DNA of 64,000 nucleotides, from contig QAOA01008473.1 of NCBI GenBank assembly GCA_003255065.1, positions 1,843,367-1,907,366 on the forward strand, read 5' to 3'. The position numbers and the translations under genes are program-made. This document shows, piece by piece, positions 24,263 to 37,198 of the stretch (the first letter of the stretch is position 1; each line of letters starts with the position of its first letter). The notes under the pieces were generated by a model. The model had not been told where the DNA came from. It made no database searches and saw only the letters and a list, made by a program, of their open reading frames with translations. The stretch comes from Cercis canadensis. Taxonomy: Eukaryota; Streptophyta; Magnoliopsida; Fabales; Fabaceae.

Positions 24263-25663
24263 TTCAAAACAAAAGAATGTATATTTTTTTGGGTACAAAT
24301 ATTTGAAAATGCAATTTGGACATCGTAAGCATTTATTTATATATACTTTTTTGACAATGAGATTATAGAATGCCGCACCTTATACATTCTTTTATTACAT
24401 AAGATTATTTACTTAATTATCTAACATGTATTAATAGTTAGATAAATTGTTCTATATACATTTATATCACATAAAATTATACATGGGTTTTTTAGTATAC
24501 ATATAAATATTTAATAAGTTAATAATATAATCACTAAAGAAAGTAATTAAATAATTAAAAAATAGCCTTTCATGGATAAATATTCAAATAAAATTAGATA
24601 AGAAATTGTATAAAGTCAATTGCCTTACTTTAATTTATTAAGAATTTTGTATTAAATCAATAGTTGGAGTTGAGACTTGAGGCTGTACAATTGGTGTGGA
24701 GCTGTACTTTAATTTGTTTTTGGAAAGTGTTTCCTTCTTTTTCTTTTGAACTATGGATCTATTTGACACTAACTATCATATTAGACATTAAGAATTTGTT
24801 TGGGAGTTACTTTGGAGGAGAAAAGAAATAAAATGAGATGAATAAAACTCTCATTTCTCTTGTTTTAAAGATTTATCTTAAAAAATGAGAGGAGACTGGT
24901 GGGTAAAATGCAACCCCCAACTTTTTTTTTTATTCATTTTTGTGTTCCTNTGTGTTTCTCTAAATTAGAGAGTTTGAAGAGAAAATATATTAAAATGACT
25001 ATTACACATTCTTATTTTTTTAAAATTCTCCACCTATATCCCACACAAATAAGTGTATTATATCATTTAATTTTATATTAAATATGTCTATTTTAATAAT
25101 AAAAAGTAAACTAATAAAAATATTTTACAATATGACTTTTTATTTCATTTCCTCTCATTTTACTCATTTTAATCATATAAACAAAATAGAAAAAAACCTT
25201 TTCATTTATCTTCCCTTTCTTTATCTCTTTTTTCTCTTCTCTCATTTCCTCTCCCCTAATTTCAAACTCCGAAACAAAGCCAAAAAATGACTTTACTGGT
25301 GCGTGAGTCATCAAGTCTTAACCCAACAAAGCTTGGAGTGGTGGCATAAGTAAACAATATAAGCCCCGTAATATAAGGCATTTTATCATAGTTTGGGCTG
25401 AGTGAGTGATGGGGAACCCGGAACCATTCGATACGTAATTAATTAGCCAATTATGGTTAAATCTCCAATAACGTGCTGGTGTCAAAGATCCAAAGGTCCT
25501 TTCTCAAACCATACTAGAAGACAAAGTCGAACACAAAACAAGGGCAATTACGTAATTACGTTGACCAGTTGGTTAAACGTGCCTCCATCTCCTCCTATCT
25601 CGTCCAACAATTAGCACCACTCTAACTAACAAATCCCCATCTTTTAATTTAACTTCACATCGA
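24263..25663. other. AT-rich spacer with an assembly N
   Basis: No gene is supported. A single N lies at 24949. Small open frames at 25084-25314 are low-complexity. The last 200 bp are the probable promoter of the next gene, and contain an attacgtaattacgt run at about 25548. Confidence 0.45.
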
Positions 25664-26083
25664 ATGTGGTTCGTGCGTTCTCATCATCAATTATCAATGG
25701 TCATGTATCTCGTTTCCTTTAATTCGATTCTCCGGCGAGTCGCGACAACACAACCGTCGCTTTTGCTCTATGGCGCTACGTGGACGGTTTTGTTAACTGT
25801 TACGGCGGCCATTGCCTCGTTGGCACCTGTGATGGCCTTCATGATGGCGATATCTCCGTCTTCATCCTTCTTGAAGCCATGTATTGCAGATGCAAGTGAT
25901 GGTGATGGCGATGGTGCTGCCTTTATAAGAATTCCGTTGGATTTTCCCAAACAGATGGCGTGCTTGCCGGAGCACGTCGTAACCGCTACCTCCGACTTGG
26001 ATTTCTTCTTGCCTACATTCTTTGCTGCTTTGTTTGTTGGTACTTCAGCTTTTCTGCTTCGTTCTGTGGCCTTGTGGGAATGA
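25664..26083 (+). CDS. Small plant membrane protein of unknown function
   Basis: Single-exon frame of 139 codons with ATG at 25664; a second Met at residue 12 could also start it. It has two hydrophobic segments: about residues 33-62 (SLLLYGATWTVLLTVTAAIA and on) and about 113-133 (FFLPTFFAALFVGTSAFLLR). Between them is a Ser/Asp/Gly-rich linker ending in RIPLDFPKQMACLPEHVV, a region with two cysteines. I recognise this as a short plant-specific family annotated only as a transmembrane protein; no function is known to me. Local GC is higher than in the flanks, consistent with real coding sequence. Confidence 0.7.
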   Translation: MWFVRSHHQLSMVMYLVSFNSILRRVATTQPSLLLYGATWTVLLTVTAAIASLAPVMAFMMAISPSSSFLKPCIADASDGDGDGAAFIRIPLDFPKQMACLPEHVVTATSDLDFFLPTFFAALFVGTSAFLLRSVALWE

Positions 26084-26373
26084 GCGTGCGTCACACAGGC
26101 TGATCACTTATGTATTCAACACCTATATACCTTATTAGTTATAAACTATCTTTTTAGTAGAGCTTGAAAATGCCCAAAGCTAAATGAATGAGTGTATATT
26201 GCCTATATATATGATCAGAATTTTCATTTATGCTATTACATTCTTTTGCTTCTGTCAATCTCCGAATATGTTACTAATTTCTTGTTTTACTAAATCCGTT
26301 ATTTTGTCTTGAATTTGGGACTTCAATATTCATGCTGACACTTGTTCTCAACATTTCTTACTGTGATGAAACA

Positions 26374-26748
26374 GCAGCAATTATGCTACACACTAAAAGG
26401 ATGAAACACTGTATTTTGTAAAGATGTTTAAAAAAAAAACTATATATTTGCTTCACATTGTTTAACATATAGATTTGACCTGCGAAGCTGCTAACACAAT
26501 TCAATTTATAATTTCAATTATCCAATACTCGGATTGCACGAGATTAATTGTCAATGTGGANGCAGCAATTATGCTACACACTAAAAGGATGAAACACTGT
26601 ATTTTGTAAAGATGTTTTAAAAAAAAACTATATATTTGCTTCACATTGTTTAACATATAGATTTGACCTGCGAAGCTGCTAGCACAATTCAATTTATAAT
26701 TTCAATTATCCAATACTGGGATTGCACGAGATTAATTGTCAATGTGGA
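26374..26748. repeat. 187-bp direct duplication interrupted by one N
   Basis: The 187 bp at 26374-26560 are repeated at 26562-26748 with only a few differences: a g/a change in gctaacac/gctagcac, a c/g change in tactcgg/tactggg, and a one-base shift in a T/A run. The only base between them is an N. Such an arrangement is the signature of two contigs joined without merging their overlap. Confidence 0.9.
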
Positions 26749-27090
26749 AATGCATTGTAAAGGGGGTGTGTGATTATCTGTATATGACTAATATTATCCA
26801 ATACTCTTCTATTAAAAAGTTATGAAACACTCTTATTTAATTTCCAAATAATGGAATAAAAATTTCCTTCAACTTACCCGTTAAACATTAAAACAAGAGA
26901 TGCTAACTTCTCAAACTCCTAAAAAAAAAATCTCATTTGTTAAGCTGAACTCCGAACTCTTCAATTTCACCCTCAAAATAAATTCAAACAAAATTCAGAC
27001 TTATGGAGTAAAAATGGTTTTCAAGTTTTTCTTTGTTTTTTATATGGTGAAAACAATAACAGAATAATATAATTAATCTAAAAATAATTA
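26749..27090. other. Spacer before tRNA-Val
   Basis: AT-rich sequence without coding signal. The A run at 27080-27084 reads as a T run on the minus strand and serves as the probable pol III terminator of the tRNA. Confidence 0.45.
27080..27084 (-). terminator. Pol III terminator of tRNA-Val
   Basis: Five consecutive T on the minus strand begin 7 bp after the tRNA 3' end, the normal RNA polymerase III stop. Confidence 0.6.
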
Positions 27091-27164
27091 TGGCGTCGCC
27101 CGGTTTCGAACCGGAGACCTTCAGTGTGTTAGACTGACGTGATAACCAACTACACCACGACACC
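27091..27164 (-). tRNA. tRNA-Val (anticodon AAC)
   Basis: A 74-nt cloverleaf can be folded by eye. The acceptor stem is GGTGTCG/CGACGCC with discriminator A, and the D arm is around GTGTAGTTGGTTATCAC. The anticodon stem TCAGT/ACTGA encloses loop CTAACAC (AAC), and the T arm carries TTCGAAA. The internal A and B boxes are both intact. No intron. It lies about 260 bp upstream of ALY on the opposite strand. Confidence 0.96.
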
Positions 27165-27427
27165 AACTCAATGAAATAATCGAAAATTTTATATATCTTT
27201 ATACGGTTTCCTTCTTAGACATTATTATTTGATATTTCCATTCTACATTTTTAAACACCTCTTTCTCCCTTGAAGTCCGTTTCGTCTTCTTCTTCTTCTT
27301 CGAGGAAACCCTAACTTCCTCCTTCCGTCCTCAACCTTCCTCTCTTCACTCGCAAATCCTTTCTGTTTTTTCTCTGATTTTCTCGGTCGCTATCTTTCTC
27401 CGTGTTGGAGGTAAAAGGTAAATAACC

Positions 27428-30190
27428 ATGTCTGCATCTCTGGATAGGACCCTCGATGACATCATTAAGAGCAACAAGAAGTCTGGATCCGGAAACCACA
27501 GGGGTCGTGGCAGAGGATCCGGACCCGGTCCCGCTCGCCGCTTCCCCAACCGAACAGTCAATCGTTCAGCACCTTATCCCGCAGCTAAGGTACCTTAATT
27601 TCTGTATTCGCCATGCTCGCTTTCGCTTATCTATGCATGTAATTCAATAGGAATCGGTGTATATTTTCAAATCTATTTCCCTTGGATTTGATCTGTTATG
27701 AAGTTACCAGCTATGGTAATTTCTGACATTTTCTTCGTTCCTTTTTGGGGCGTTTAGGCACCGGAGGCGACATGGCAGCACGATATGTTTACAGATCAGC
27801 CAGTGGCAGCATTCCCAGCACAAGGTGGTCGAGCGTCTTCCATAGAAACAGGGACCAAGCTCTACATATCTAATTTGGATTATGGTGTTTCGAACGAGGA
27901 TATTAAGGTATTCTTTTACCCCGGCTACTTTTGTAATTCAGTATTTGCGTCTATCTTTCAGAAGAAGCTATTTGATAATCCCGTCATAACGCTTCGCATA
28001 AGTTTTGGATCTTACTTGCTTTCACCTTTTGAATTGGCTTAGTAGAATTTTTATCATTGGGATTTGGGTAAGCGATAACAATAGGTAATTCTTAATTTAG
28101 GTGAAATTTGATTTATATACTTAGATTAATAACTTCATATATATCGGTTATTAATTCAAATAAGATGAAAATATTAGCTATTAGGTAAAATAGGTAATTA
28201 ATTATTAATTTACTTGAAATTGACATGCTAAAGCCAACAATTGGGATTGTTAAAATGCATCTGATAGAAAGTTGTAGCCTCACATAAAACTAGCAAGTTT
28301 CATATACGTCATTATGATTGATTGTGCGTTTTTATTTGTGTTATTGTGTTGGTTTGCAAATTAAAGTTTTGTTTTGTCGTTTCATTTATTGGCTCATTCA
28401 AGAGAGATTTGAATTTCAATCATGTCATGGGTTAGTTGCACTTAACATGTGATGGTTGTAGTGTTTGATTATTTGAATCAATATTGTTTTGTTTATCTTT
28501 TTACAAATCAATCCTAGTCCTGTGTTAGTTATGCCTTCTTGTAATTACAAGTTCTTATGTTTCTTAAAATTTGAGTCGCTTAAAGTAGTTTCATGTGTCA
28601 TGTTGTTTAAGATTATCTTTGATACGTGCAGGAATTGTTTTCTGAAGTTGGTGACCTGAAACGATACACAATTCACTATGACAGGAGTGGGAGATCGAAG
28701 GTATCTTGTCAAGTTGGCATTCTTTGGTCCTTCTGATCATTCTTTGTGTCCCGCTGTAGTTTAGAAAAACTCTTTTTCTTAGGGTACGGCAGAAGTAGTC
28801 TTCTCACGACGACCAGATGCTGTAGCTGCTGTAAAGAGATACAACAACGTTCAACTTGATGGAAAACCAATGAAGATTGAGATTGTGGGAACAAACATTG
28901 CTACACCTGCAGTGGCTCCTGCTGCAAATGGAGCTATTGGAAATCCTAATGGAATTCCCAAAAGGTATACACTTCATTGATAAATTGTGCCTCATAGATT
29001 CAATTTTGAAAGAGTGAAGCTTTCCTGCACTTTATGTTCTGCTTTAGGTGGCTGAGTTTGCTTGGATTTTTGAGCAGTGATTTTGGTGTGTATTTATTGC
29101 TATATATGTGTCAAAATCTACTGCACAATATGATTGAATTATAATTAGTTCATCAATGGTAATATTAGTAGTGCTTTTGGTGCATGTAAGTTGAAGTTCT
29201 CAGAATAGTTAAAAGCCTGTTAAATGACCCTTTCAGACATGTCTTGAGGGTATAGGGACCCTGTTAAATAACTAACTGTTCCTTGAAATGTTCTATGAAA
29301 GTGATTCTGCGTCAGTTATTGACTGCAAATGAGAGCTGGATGCTGAGTTAATCATAAATTACTTATAAAATTGGATGTTTGAAGTCATATTGATTCCGGT
29401 TTGAACATTGGTATTTCAAATATTATGATACATAAGAGCATATATTGTCAACATTTTTTTAGAAACATAATGCTGACGTTGTTTATTTTTTGGCTTTAGA
29501 CTGTCTAAAAATTGGATGGTGGTTTTTAACATTGTGCATGAGCATGTATACTGTGGTATCAAGTATTAACAATACTTGGAGAATGATTGGATGCAATAAG
29601 GTTGTATGTTGATAATTTATTTGAGATGTTTTGGCCTTATTTTGTGTATGTGAGGCTTTAGCTGGACAGAGTTTACTTTTGTACAGCAATGTTTATACAT
29701 CTCAGCAAAGGATGGCTGGGAAGTGGGAAACTTGTTTACATGCAAACTTTTTTTGCTTCTGACTTGCTGGTGTTGTCCTACTTTTATGTTTTGAAATCTT
29801 AGATTTGGCTTTTAAGACTGTATTCTTTTCGCTTATAACCAGTAATTTGGATCTTAGAATTGGAATTTATTGCTGAATTCTTTTAATTATACACACTGAT
29901 GTTATGGTGTAAAGCAAGAAGATAGTTTTTGGTTCTGGTTGTTAAGTTTGTTTCCTTCTTTATGAAATTTAATTGCATTATGGCTGATTATTTGTTTACT
30001 CATCTGGCTTTTGAGCAGTGGACAAGGGAGAGGTGGGGCGCTAGGAAGGCTGCGTGGTGGAGGAGGTAGAGGGCGTGGGATACGAAGCGGGGGTCGAGGA
30101 CGTGGAAGAGGTCGTGGTGAAAAGGTATCTGCAGAAGATCTTGATGCTGATTTGGAGAAGTATCATGCTGAGGCAATGCAAGAGAACTGA
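27428..30190 (+). CDS. ALY: THO complex subunit 4 / ALY-REF mRNA export adaptor
   Basis: Exons 27428-27589, 27758-27907, 28632-28700, 28783-28964 and 30019-30190 encode 244 aa. The N-terminal UAP56-binding motif is SLDRTLDDIIKSNKK, followed by an RGG-type tract. The central RRM (about residues 90-165) has RNP2 LYISNL and the RNP1 region GTAEVVFS. A Gly/Arg-rich block follows (LGRLRGGGGRGRGIRSGGRG). The C-terminus is SAEDLDADLEKYHAEAMQEN, the second helicase-binding motif. ALY couples splicing and transcription to nuclear export through the TREX complex. The leader carries a CTT repeat (about 27284-27301) and an aaaccctaa motif. The last intron is about 1 kb. The gene is intact. Confidence 0.97.
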
Positions 30191-32421
30191 AGACATCTCC
30201 CATATTCTATTTTCTTGCTGTTACATCTGTGGTTGTTAGGTGCATGGTGATGGAACACCACCTATTTATGTATCTTATTTGCAGTCCTACTTTTTAGGGA
30301 AAAGGGGAACGATTGCTTCTTGAGTGAAATCTGTTAAGACTTGATATATGGAGTTTGGGCTTCTGTTGGCAAATATTCTTTTTCCTTGGGTATTAAATCT
30401 GGGTTAGCAAACAGAAGTCAGCTTGTTATCTGCACACAAAGCTTGCTTTCATTGGCTTTAATCTTTTCTGTTTTATTCAACAAGTGGGTATGGAAGTGGG
30501 AAATATGATCTCGTTTGTCCATGCACAAAGAAAGCATTGGCTGCACAATGTGGGAAGCTGCAGGATTCACCCACAGCGGCTTTGTGTTTTGGTTACAGCG
30601 GAATCTTCAAATAAGGTAGATTGCCACCCCTTTCCTACCTGTATTGCCCCCCTGACCCCTAAAAAGAGTTGATTGTGGATCTTTTGTTATTATAATTTTG
30701 CCCTGAGCTATGATTGTCTAATTGATATAACCTAATCAGATCTGTTGTCTTGAGATTGCCTTGGTCATATATTGTTCTGGAAGAATGTTTTTCCATTGAC
30801 TGTTTGGTAATTTTGGCGTATTATCTAGTGAAATGGAATCTCTCATCTGTTCGACTTGACTTCGCTGGTTGAATGCACTGGTCAAGATACGAATATGCCA
30901 ACAGATGAAGATATAGAGAGCCTTCCTGGTTAGGGATGTTAAAGGAGTTAGTGTTATCTTCTGCTTTGTGGTTCTGTTGTCTGTGTAGCACTTGCGAATG
31001 CATGTGTTTCATGAACGAACTTTTATTTGACCTGCACTGTTCAGACCTGAAATATAAGGATGGAGGTATGGAGTAGATGATTAAGTACTTGCTTTATTAA
31101 TGCAGGTCAGTTGGCTGTTGTAGTTGGAGGCATTGTTTAGTTTTAACTGTTATCATAGAGACTGTTATGGTTTTATGACCCTCCCTGTCTGGGAGAAGGC
31201 TGTTATGGTTTTATTAATTGCACTTGGGCAGTATACAGGGATTGGTGCTGACTGTGACAGGGCATATAAAGTTGTAATTCATTACGTACAATTTTATTTC
31301 ATGTTCTGCATGAGTTCCAGTATGTTTTGATTTTTCAAGTTATTTTTCAAAGGCATAATTGTAACGGGAAAATGTTAGTTTAAATTGTTCGGATTGTAGA
31401 GCTCTTGCTCGCCTTCTGCTGCAACTAGTTTTAGCGAGTTAACTAGTTTAAGGAGTTACTACGTTGAATCACTTTTTATGATGTTTAAAATATTGTTCAA
31501 ATGATTTTACCTGTTGGTAGAAAATCCTAATTTATTCAGTGATGTAATATTTTTTCCACTTAATAGTATGTAAAATTTAGACGACGGGTTGAATTTAATT
31601 TCATTTGTTATAATGGTATTAATAAATCAAAGTATACGAAATAATATAGGAATTTCGAAAGTCTCGAGCAGAACTGATGAGGCTTTATCTCTTGGCGCGA
31701 ATAATTTATTGGAAGGTCTTTCGGTATAGCACGTGTAGCAGTTCATTCGGTCTGGCTTACAAGCTACATTTTAGTAGGCCCAAGTTTGGCCCAGGCCTAA
31801 TTTTAATTGGGCTCGAGTCTGGTCTAGACCCAATAAAACAAAGGCTTAATTTTAATGAGGCTCGAGTCCGGTCAAGCCCAATAATAATTAATATTAAAAT
31901 AATATTTTTTAAAGTATATATTATTTTAATTTAATAGACATTTTAATTAAAATAATAATTTAAAAAATTTAAATACTACCCTGGCTGCCGAAAAAACTCG
32001 GGTTTACACAAATCTCAAAAATTCAACCTGATTTTGTTTTAACCGGCCGACCCAGTGTCACTTTGGATTCGACTCAGCAGCTAAGTATACGGTAAATAGG
32101 CAACAACTTACAGTAACTCGGGTTTAATCAAACACGTTGTTCAGGTCTAAAAAGCTAATAGGCCGATAGAATCTTGGTTGTTACAAATTCTTGTAAAAGT
32201 TGACAATTTTAATATAGAATATAATAGCGCACAAATTATACATACCATTAACGAATTTTACCAACTACCGTCTACCAAGAATGCAAAATGATCCTCCTGA
32301 AAAAAAATTCAGTGGGTTAAGCTGCTATTTTGATGTGAAAAATGCCAACGTTATCTTTGGCTTCTAAGATTGAACGATTACAATTTCTATATATGTTTAC
32401 AGGATGCATAGACATGTAAAA
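30191..32421. other. Convergent spacer after ALY
   Basis: The ALY 3' UTR region is followed by sequence with no supported gene. A diverged direct repeat of about 45 bp lies at about 31791-31882 (separate entry). Short open frames at 30484-31012 and 31677-31934 have no recognisable domain. Confidence 0.45.
31791..31882. repeat. Diverged direct repeat, about 45 bp x 2
   Basis: Copy 1 (about 31791-31834) and copy 2 (about 31840-31882) share taattttaat, gg(g)ctcgagtc, a ggtc core and cccaata with several substitutions. The word style (gggctcgagtc, aagcccaata) is common in degraded plant transposons, but I could not find element ends. Confidence 0.55.
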
Positions 32422-35400
32422 CTAAGATGACTTCGACTTTGCAAGCTTCTCCCAACTGGAAAAAATAAATCTCAACAAAGAGTAAAATATTGCCTTCAAG
32501 CAAAAGACCACAAAGCTCCAACAGGATGAGGGCCAATACCACGGGTATAACAATCTGAAAAACAAACTTATAAGATGCCGAGGGTATCGTCCTACCTGCA
32601 TCATGGCAATATTAGCTTAGTATAAAATTATCATTAAATTTTTGTACCCTGAACAAGTAAAAAACTGACGATATTATCTATTTCAAATTTTGTACCCAGA
32701 ACCTGAGCAAGTTAAAAAGTTTGACAATGAATCAAGACATTGCGAGTCTGTATCTGAAAATCAATTGCAAAAACCATTCTATAATGATATCAAAGCTTTT
32801 AATGGTGCATTTTAGTTGCGTGAACAAAGGTCATATTTCTGTTATGGTGTCATTTCTCTTAATAAGAGTTCTCAATGTTAGCATCAGCAATCAATTAAGT
32901 GCGTATGCCTACAGCCCCAAAAGATTAGGCGTCATTAACATTATTATTTTGGGTATAGAAGAAAAAGCAAGCCAAGCAATTTATAATAACTTCATTTGGT
33001 TATGTATACTCACGGGGAAAAGCAAATCCAGTGCTTCCCAGGCAGCATGACGAACAGCTCTAGTGGGATACATTGGACCACCTGGTGGAGTGAAACTATA
33101 CAAACAAGCTTTCAGTCTCGTACTTGTAGTCATTCTCAATTCCATACCTGTGCAATTACCATGATCAGCATACAGTCTTAACTAGGTAAGGTCGAGATCA
33201 TTGTAGTCAACCTAAAGCATCTTAAAAGTTGAAAAGGTACCCTGAAGTACTTTAATTTTCGAAAGGTAATGCAGCAGCACCGGTTCCACCTTTAACTTTT
33301 GAAGCTGAACAAATGAAGAATTTGAACACCTCAACATTAAGAATAAGATCTTCCTTTTTCATTAGAACACCTGATAACATAGCTAATTTTAAATTACTCA
33401 TCAAAACATACCTGATCAGTGAGTTCAATAACAAATATATCTGCAGGACCACCAAGCAAGAAAGCATTTGGGAAAACTGGAGATTGTTTCAAGAAGCTCT
33501 CAATTTTTTCATCTGCAAGTATAGCAATATATTATAAAAGAATAGTGTAATGCCATTCACAGGCTAATTCACCACTCACAATGTCTACCTGAGTTGTAAA
33601 ATAGAATGAACCTTGAAAGTAAAAGATACATATCTCGCTGAGCCTGAAAATTTAAATAAGATAAGTCAATTTTGGAATGTCATTGTTTAGCAGAAATAAG
33701 GAACTTGAGTTTCTGATTAAAAAATTCTTTGCAGGATCCATCTTATGTTAGAAACTAAAAGCTGCCCATATCAAGTGAAAAACTACAACAAAAAGTATAA
33801 AAGGGTAATCTGACCTGCACAGGAATTTTATTCAGTCGAGTGTGCTCCAAGGCAACATCTTCCAGTAGGTACTGAACTCAAGGACGAAAGGGGGGAAAAA
33901 CAGCAATATTCAAAAAAAATAAAAATAAAGTTGGGAAAAGGAAACGGTTACAACATTATTCAGAGACAGATAATACATATCAATGTAAGTACATAGATTC
34001 TCAACTGTGACTCTTACATGGAAAAGGGACTGAAAACGCCTTGTGTTTGTTTGAATGTCAATCCTGCACATGACCAAAAATATTATTGCAATATCATCTC
34101 AGGACTCCCTTTATGGATTTTGAACTATGTCCACTGCAGAGGTTCTAAGCAACAGAGATGCTCTCTTGATAACACTAACTATCATTTTTTTTACAAAATT
34201 TCTGTAAGAAGAATGAACTTGAATAAGTAACTATTGAGTTTGCATAGGAAAGATAATATAGAGATTGACTTAGAGCAACATAAAATCACAAAATCTCAAA
34301 ATTGAAATAAAAATTAAAACGGAAAGAATAAAGAGTACCCAAATATATCCTACTGTTCCCTTTTAGAAATCAAATAAAGCATAAAGGAAGTTCTAGAATC
34401 AAGCTTAATCTATGTAAGTGTTAAATTTTTATCCATGCACGAAACAACATAATCAGAACTTGTAAAGTTAGCAATCTCAAATCAAGCTCGATTTTTACAA
34501 GATCTGAATTATGCAAAGCTCAGATCAGGCCTGGCTGGCGATTGTAAGTTATAGCCAATTAAATAGCTTAATTCACAACAGCTTATATTCATACCAGAAA
34601 ACATTTGTGGCACCTTGAACCAGAGCAGATGAATAGCGGAGGAGGACTTCTGGATTATCAAGTTGAACTTCAAATAACTGCAAAAAGGTTTGAAATAATT
34701 ATTCCACAACACAACAGAAAGTCACAGGGAAAATGAATAGGTCCCAAATACAAGTTATTTGAACTATATATGACAATTAGGCTCCATACGACAATGGACA
34801 GAAACAGACTCATTTAGACTTGTTAGAAAATCAACGTCTAAATACAAGGCGGCGCATATCCAAGCCAGAGCACTAACCAAACTGCTCACCAGGTATGGAA
34901 GTTTGGAAGTAAACTACTGACAAGCATTAAACAATTAGCTTGAGAAACTATTGAGAAAGTAAGTCACTTCTGTCATGCCTCTTCAAATTAAAATAATCAA
35001 CAAGGAATCATAATACAACTAGAAACAGACTATGAATCAACTCACTTAGATTAATATAAAATAACTTATACTTACGTACTAACTGAAAAAGGGAGTGGCA
35101 AAGCACTCAACAGTGCTAGATAGCAGATAACAAATCAAACTGAAAACAGGTGCAAAGAACCTCGCAAGATTCAGAATATCATACAGACAGATTGATGAGC
35201 ATCCTTCTCCATTTAATGAGCATGCCAACTTGGACAAATTGTAGCATTAGGCCCAACCAAAAGTTATTAGAAACAAAAGAGAAACAGGAAAATCAGCCTT
35301 GGGATTATTCATTATTGAGTCTGCATTATTATTCAATACACAGAACAACCAACTGTGATTATTGATGGAACATTTATTTGAGAAATAAGAGATAATAAAC

Positions 35401-37198
35401 GACTTAGGAGGGGCATGATTAATGTCTATGAAGATTGATTTTGTTTTAAAGGAAAAGAAAATTAACTTATCAATTAAATTTTTGACACATACTACCAATT
35501 ATCACTGCAGAACTTATAACTTCAAGCAAAAAGCAAAGCATAATAAGAATATTCTAAAAGTTTTGAGAAGAAAGATTCCAATAGAACAACATCAAATATA
35601 TGGGTAAAACCTCTTTATTTCCCAATCATGTTAACCTTTGTTAGAATGGAGAAAAAAGTGTATGAATTGGAATTACGGGCATAATGACAATGATGGAAAC
35701 CATTACAATGGACTTGAAATACTTACAATTATTTGATATAAATCAAAAAAAGAATCTAAACTAGTAAGATATCTAAGTGACACATTCATTCTTCAATGCG
35801 TAATAATCTTCTTACATTACATGTACATCAGTAATGAAAGATCATACAACCAAAATTACAACAAGAGAGCAACAAAAGAAAAATGTATGCATGTGTACTT
35901 ACCCATTTGTGGAACAGAAGGGCAAAGATATGTGAAGCAAATGACTGGCTCCATAGTTGGACAATCAAGTCAAGGATAGGCTTTCCGCTCTCAGGCACTT
36001 GTACAAAATAATCAGCAAGCACATCATAAAAACATAATGGACCATCAGTACTGTCCTCTGCAGGAGAAATTACATCTTCTTCCTTGCTGAAAATTATATC
36101 TGTTTTCGAAAAATAAAAATAATTTCAATTAGTAATCCTGTTTTGGAAAATGAGAAAGAAAACACACACACCACAAAACTGTTTTTGACACTTGGCAGCA
36201 GTGTAACATTGATTCAGATATCAGGTGCCCAACTTGTGAATGTAGAAACCATAGTTCGATAATGAAAAAAATATTCTTCCTTATACGTGATCTAGAATTC
36301 AGAGAGCATTGTCGTCATTAGACCAGCTAATTGTGTAAGCATGAATAATATCCTATATATGTTTCTCATTAACGACTTTCTAAATCATATATATGATGGT
36401 TTGCATTCCGTTGCAGTCGTCAAGCAAAAGCAGTATTATCCAAACTATGAAATTAAATCCACGAGCATGTTAACTGAACCTAAAGAATGACTCGGATAGC
36501 AATACCTATACCACAAATTGTCATCTGAACCTCTTTATTCCATAATCCATACCACAGCATACCCACGAAATCATTAGATTATAAGAAAGCGCCTAATTAT
36601 GCATCTTAAAGAAAACAGAATACGAACTAGTTGGTCTGCAGCGGAACACTTATAGCGGTGGTCAGATCTCGGTCCACTCATCTAGCGTTTATAACTCACC
36701 TTTGGCTCGATCATCAACTTCTAAAGCTATGTCAGCAAATAACTCCTGCAACAAATTGCGTCTCTGCGACGAATTAGCTAGCGCCTGCAACAAATTTATC
36801 ACACATAATTCTGTTTAAGCAAGTAACTCCATAGATATCAATTCTCAAGGGAAAGAAAGGCATAAACGCAGCGACTATACGAATCAAATATTACTGTCAC
36901 CATTTCCCCGAGAAAAATTGAAAACAAAGAGACCCATAGTTCGAGTTATATGATATATGTAAACCGAATGATCAAAGAGGAAATGAAGTTAACCGCGCCA
37001 TACAGAAGAAATTACTGTCGGTTAGGTACGGCAAATCTTAGGTTCATTTCCTACATTTTCTCGGCATCTAAACACAAAAGGAGGGAATAATTTACAAGGA
37101 TATGCGATATAACGAACCCGCTGAAGCTTCTTCTCGATCGCTTGAGAGAGAGCGTCAAGATTAGCAGAGCTTCGGGGAATTGAAGGAGCTCCGGTCAT
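32422..37198 (-). CDS. Conserved plant protein of unknown function with C-terminal hydrophobic region
   Basis: Eleven exons on the minus strand: 37118-37198, 36700-36784, 35903-36099, 34595-34677, 34018-34063, 33815-33871, 33589-33643, 33412-33512, 33241-33304, 33014-33147 and 32422-32595. They give 358 aa with every junction in frame. Landmarks: MTGAPSIPRSSANLDALSQA at the start; RRNLLQELFADIALEVDDRA; PILDLIVQLWSQSFASHIFA; LFEVQLDNPEVLLRYSSALV; PTRAVRHAAWEALDLLFP. The C-terminus, YPRHLISLFFRLLYPWYWPS, is followed by SCWSFVVFCLKAIFYSLLRF and looks membrane-associated. The helical mid-part resembles a scaffold fold. I recognise it as a widely conserved single-copy plant protein, but I know no function. 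The gene looks intact. Confidence 0.85.

Noticed and set aside
26374..26748. CRISPR-like or functional tandem repeat
   Set aside because: Only two long copies with an N at the joint in a plant nuclear sequence; an assembly overlap is the simpler reading.
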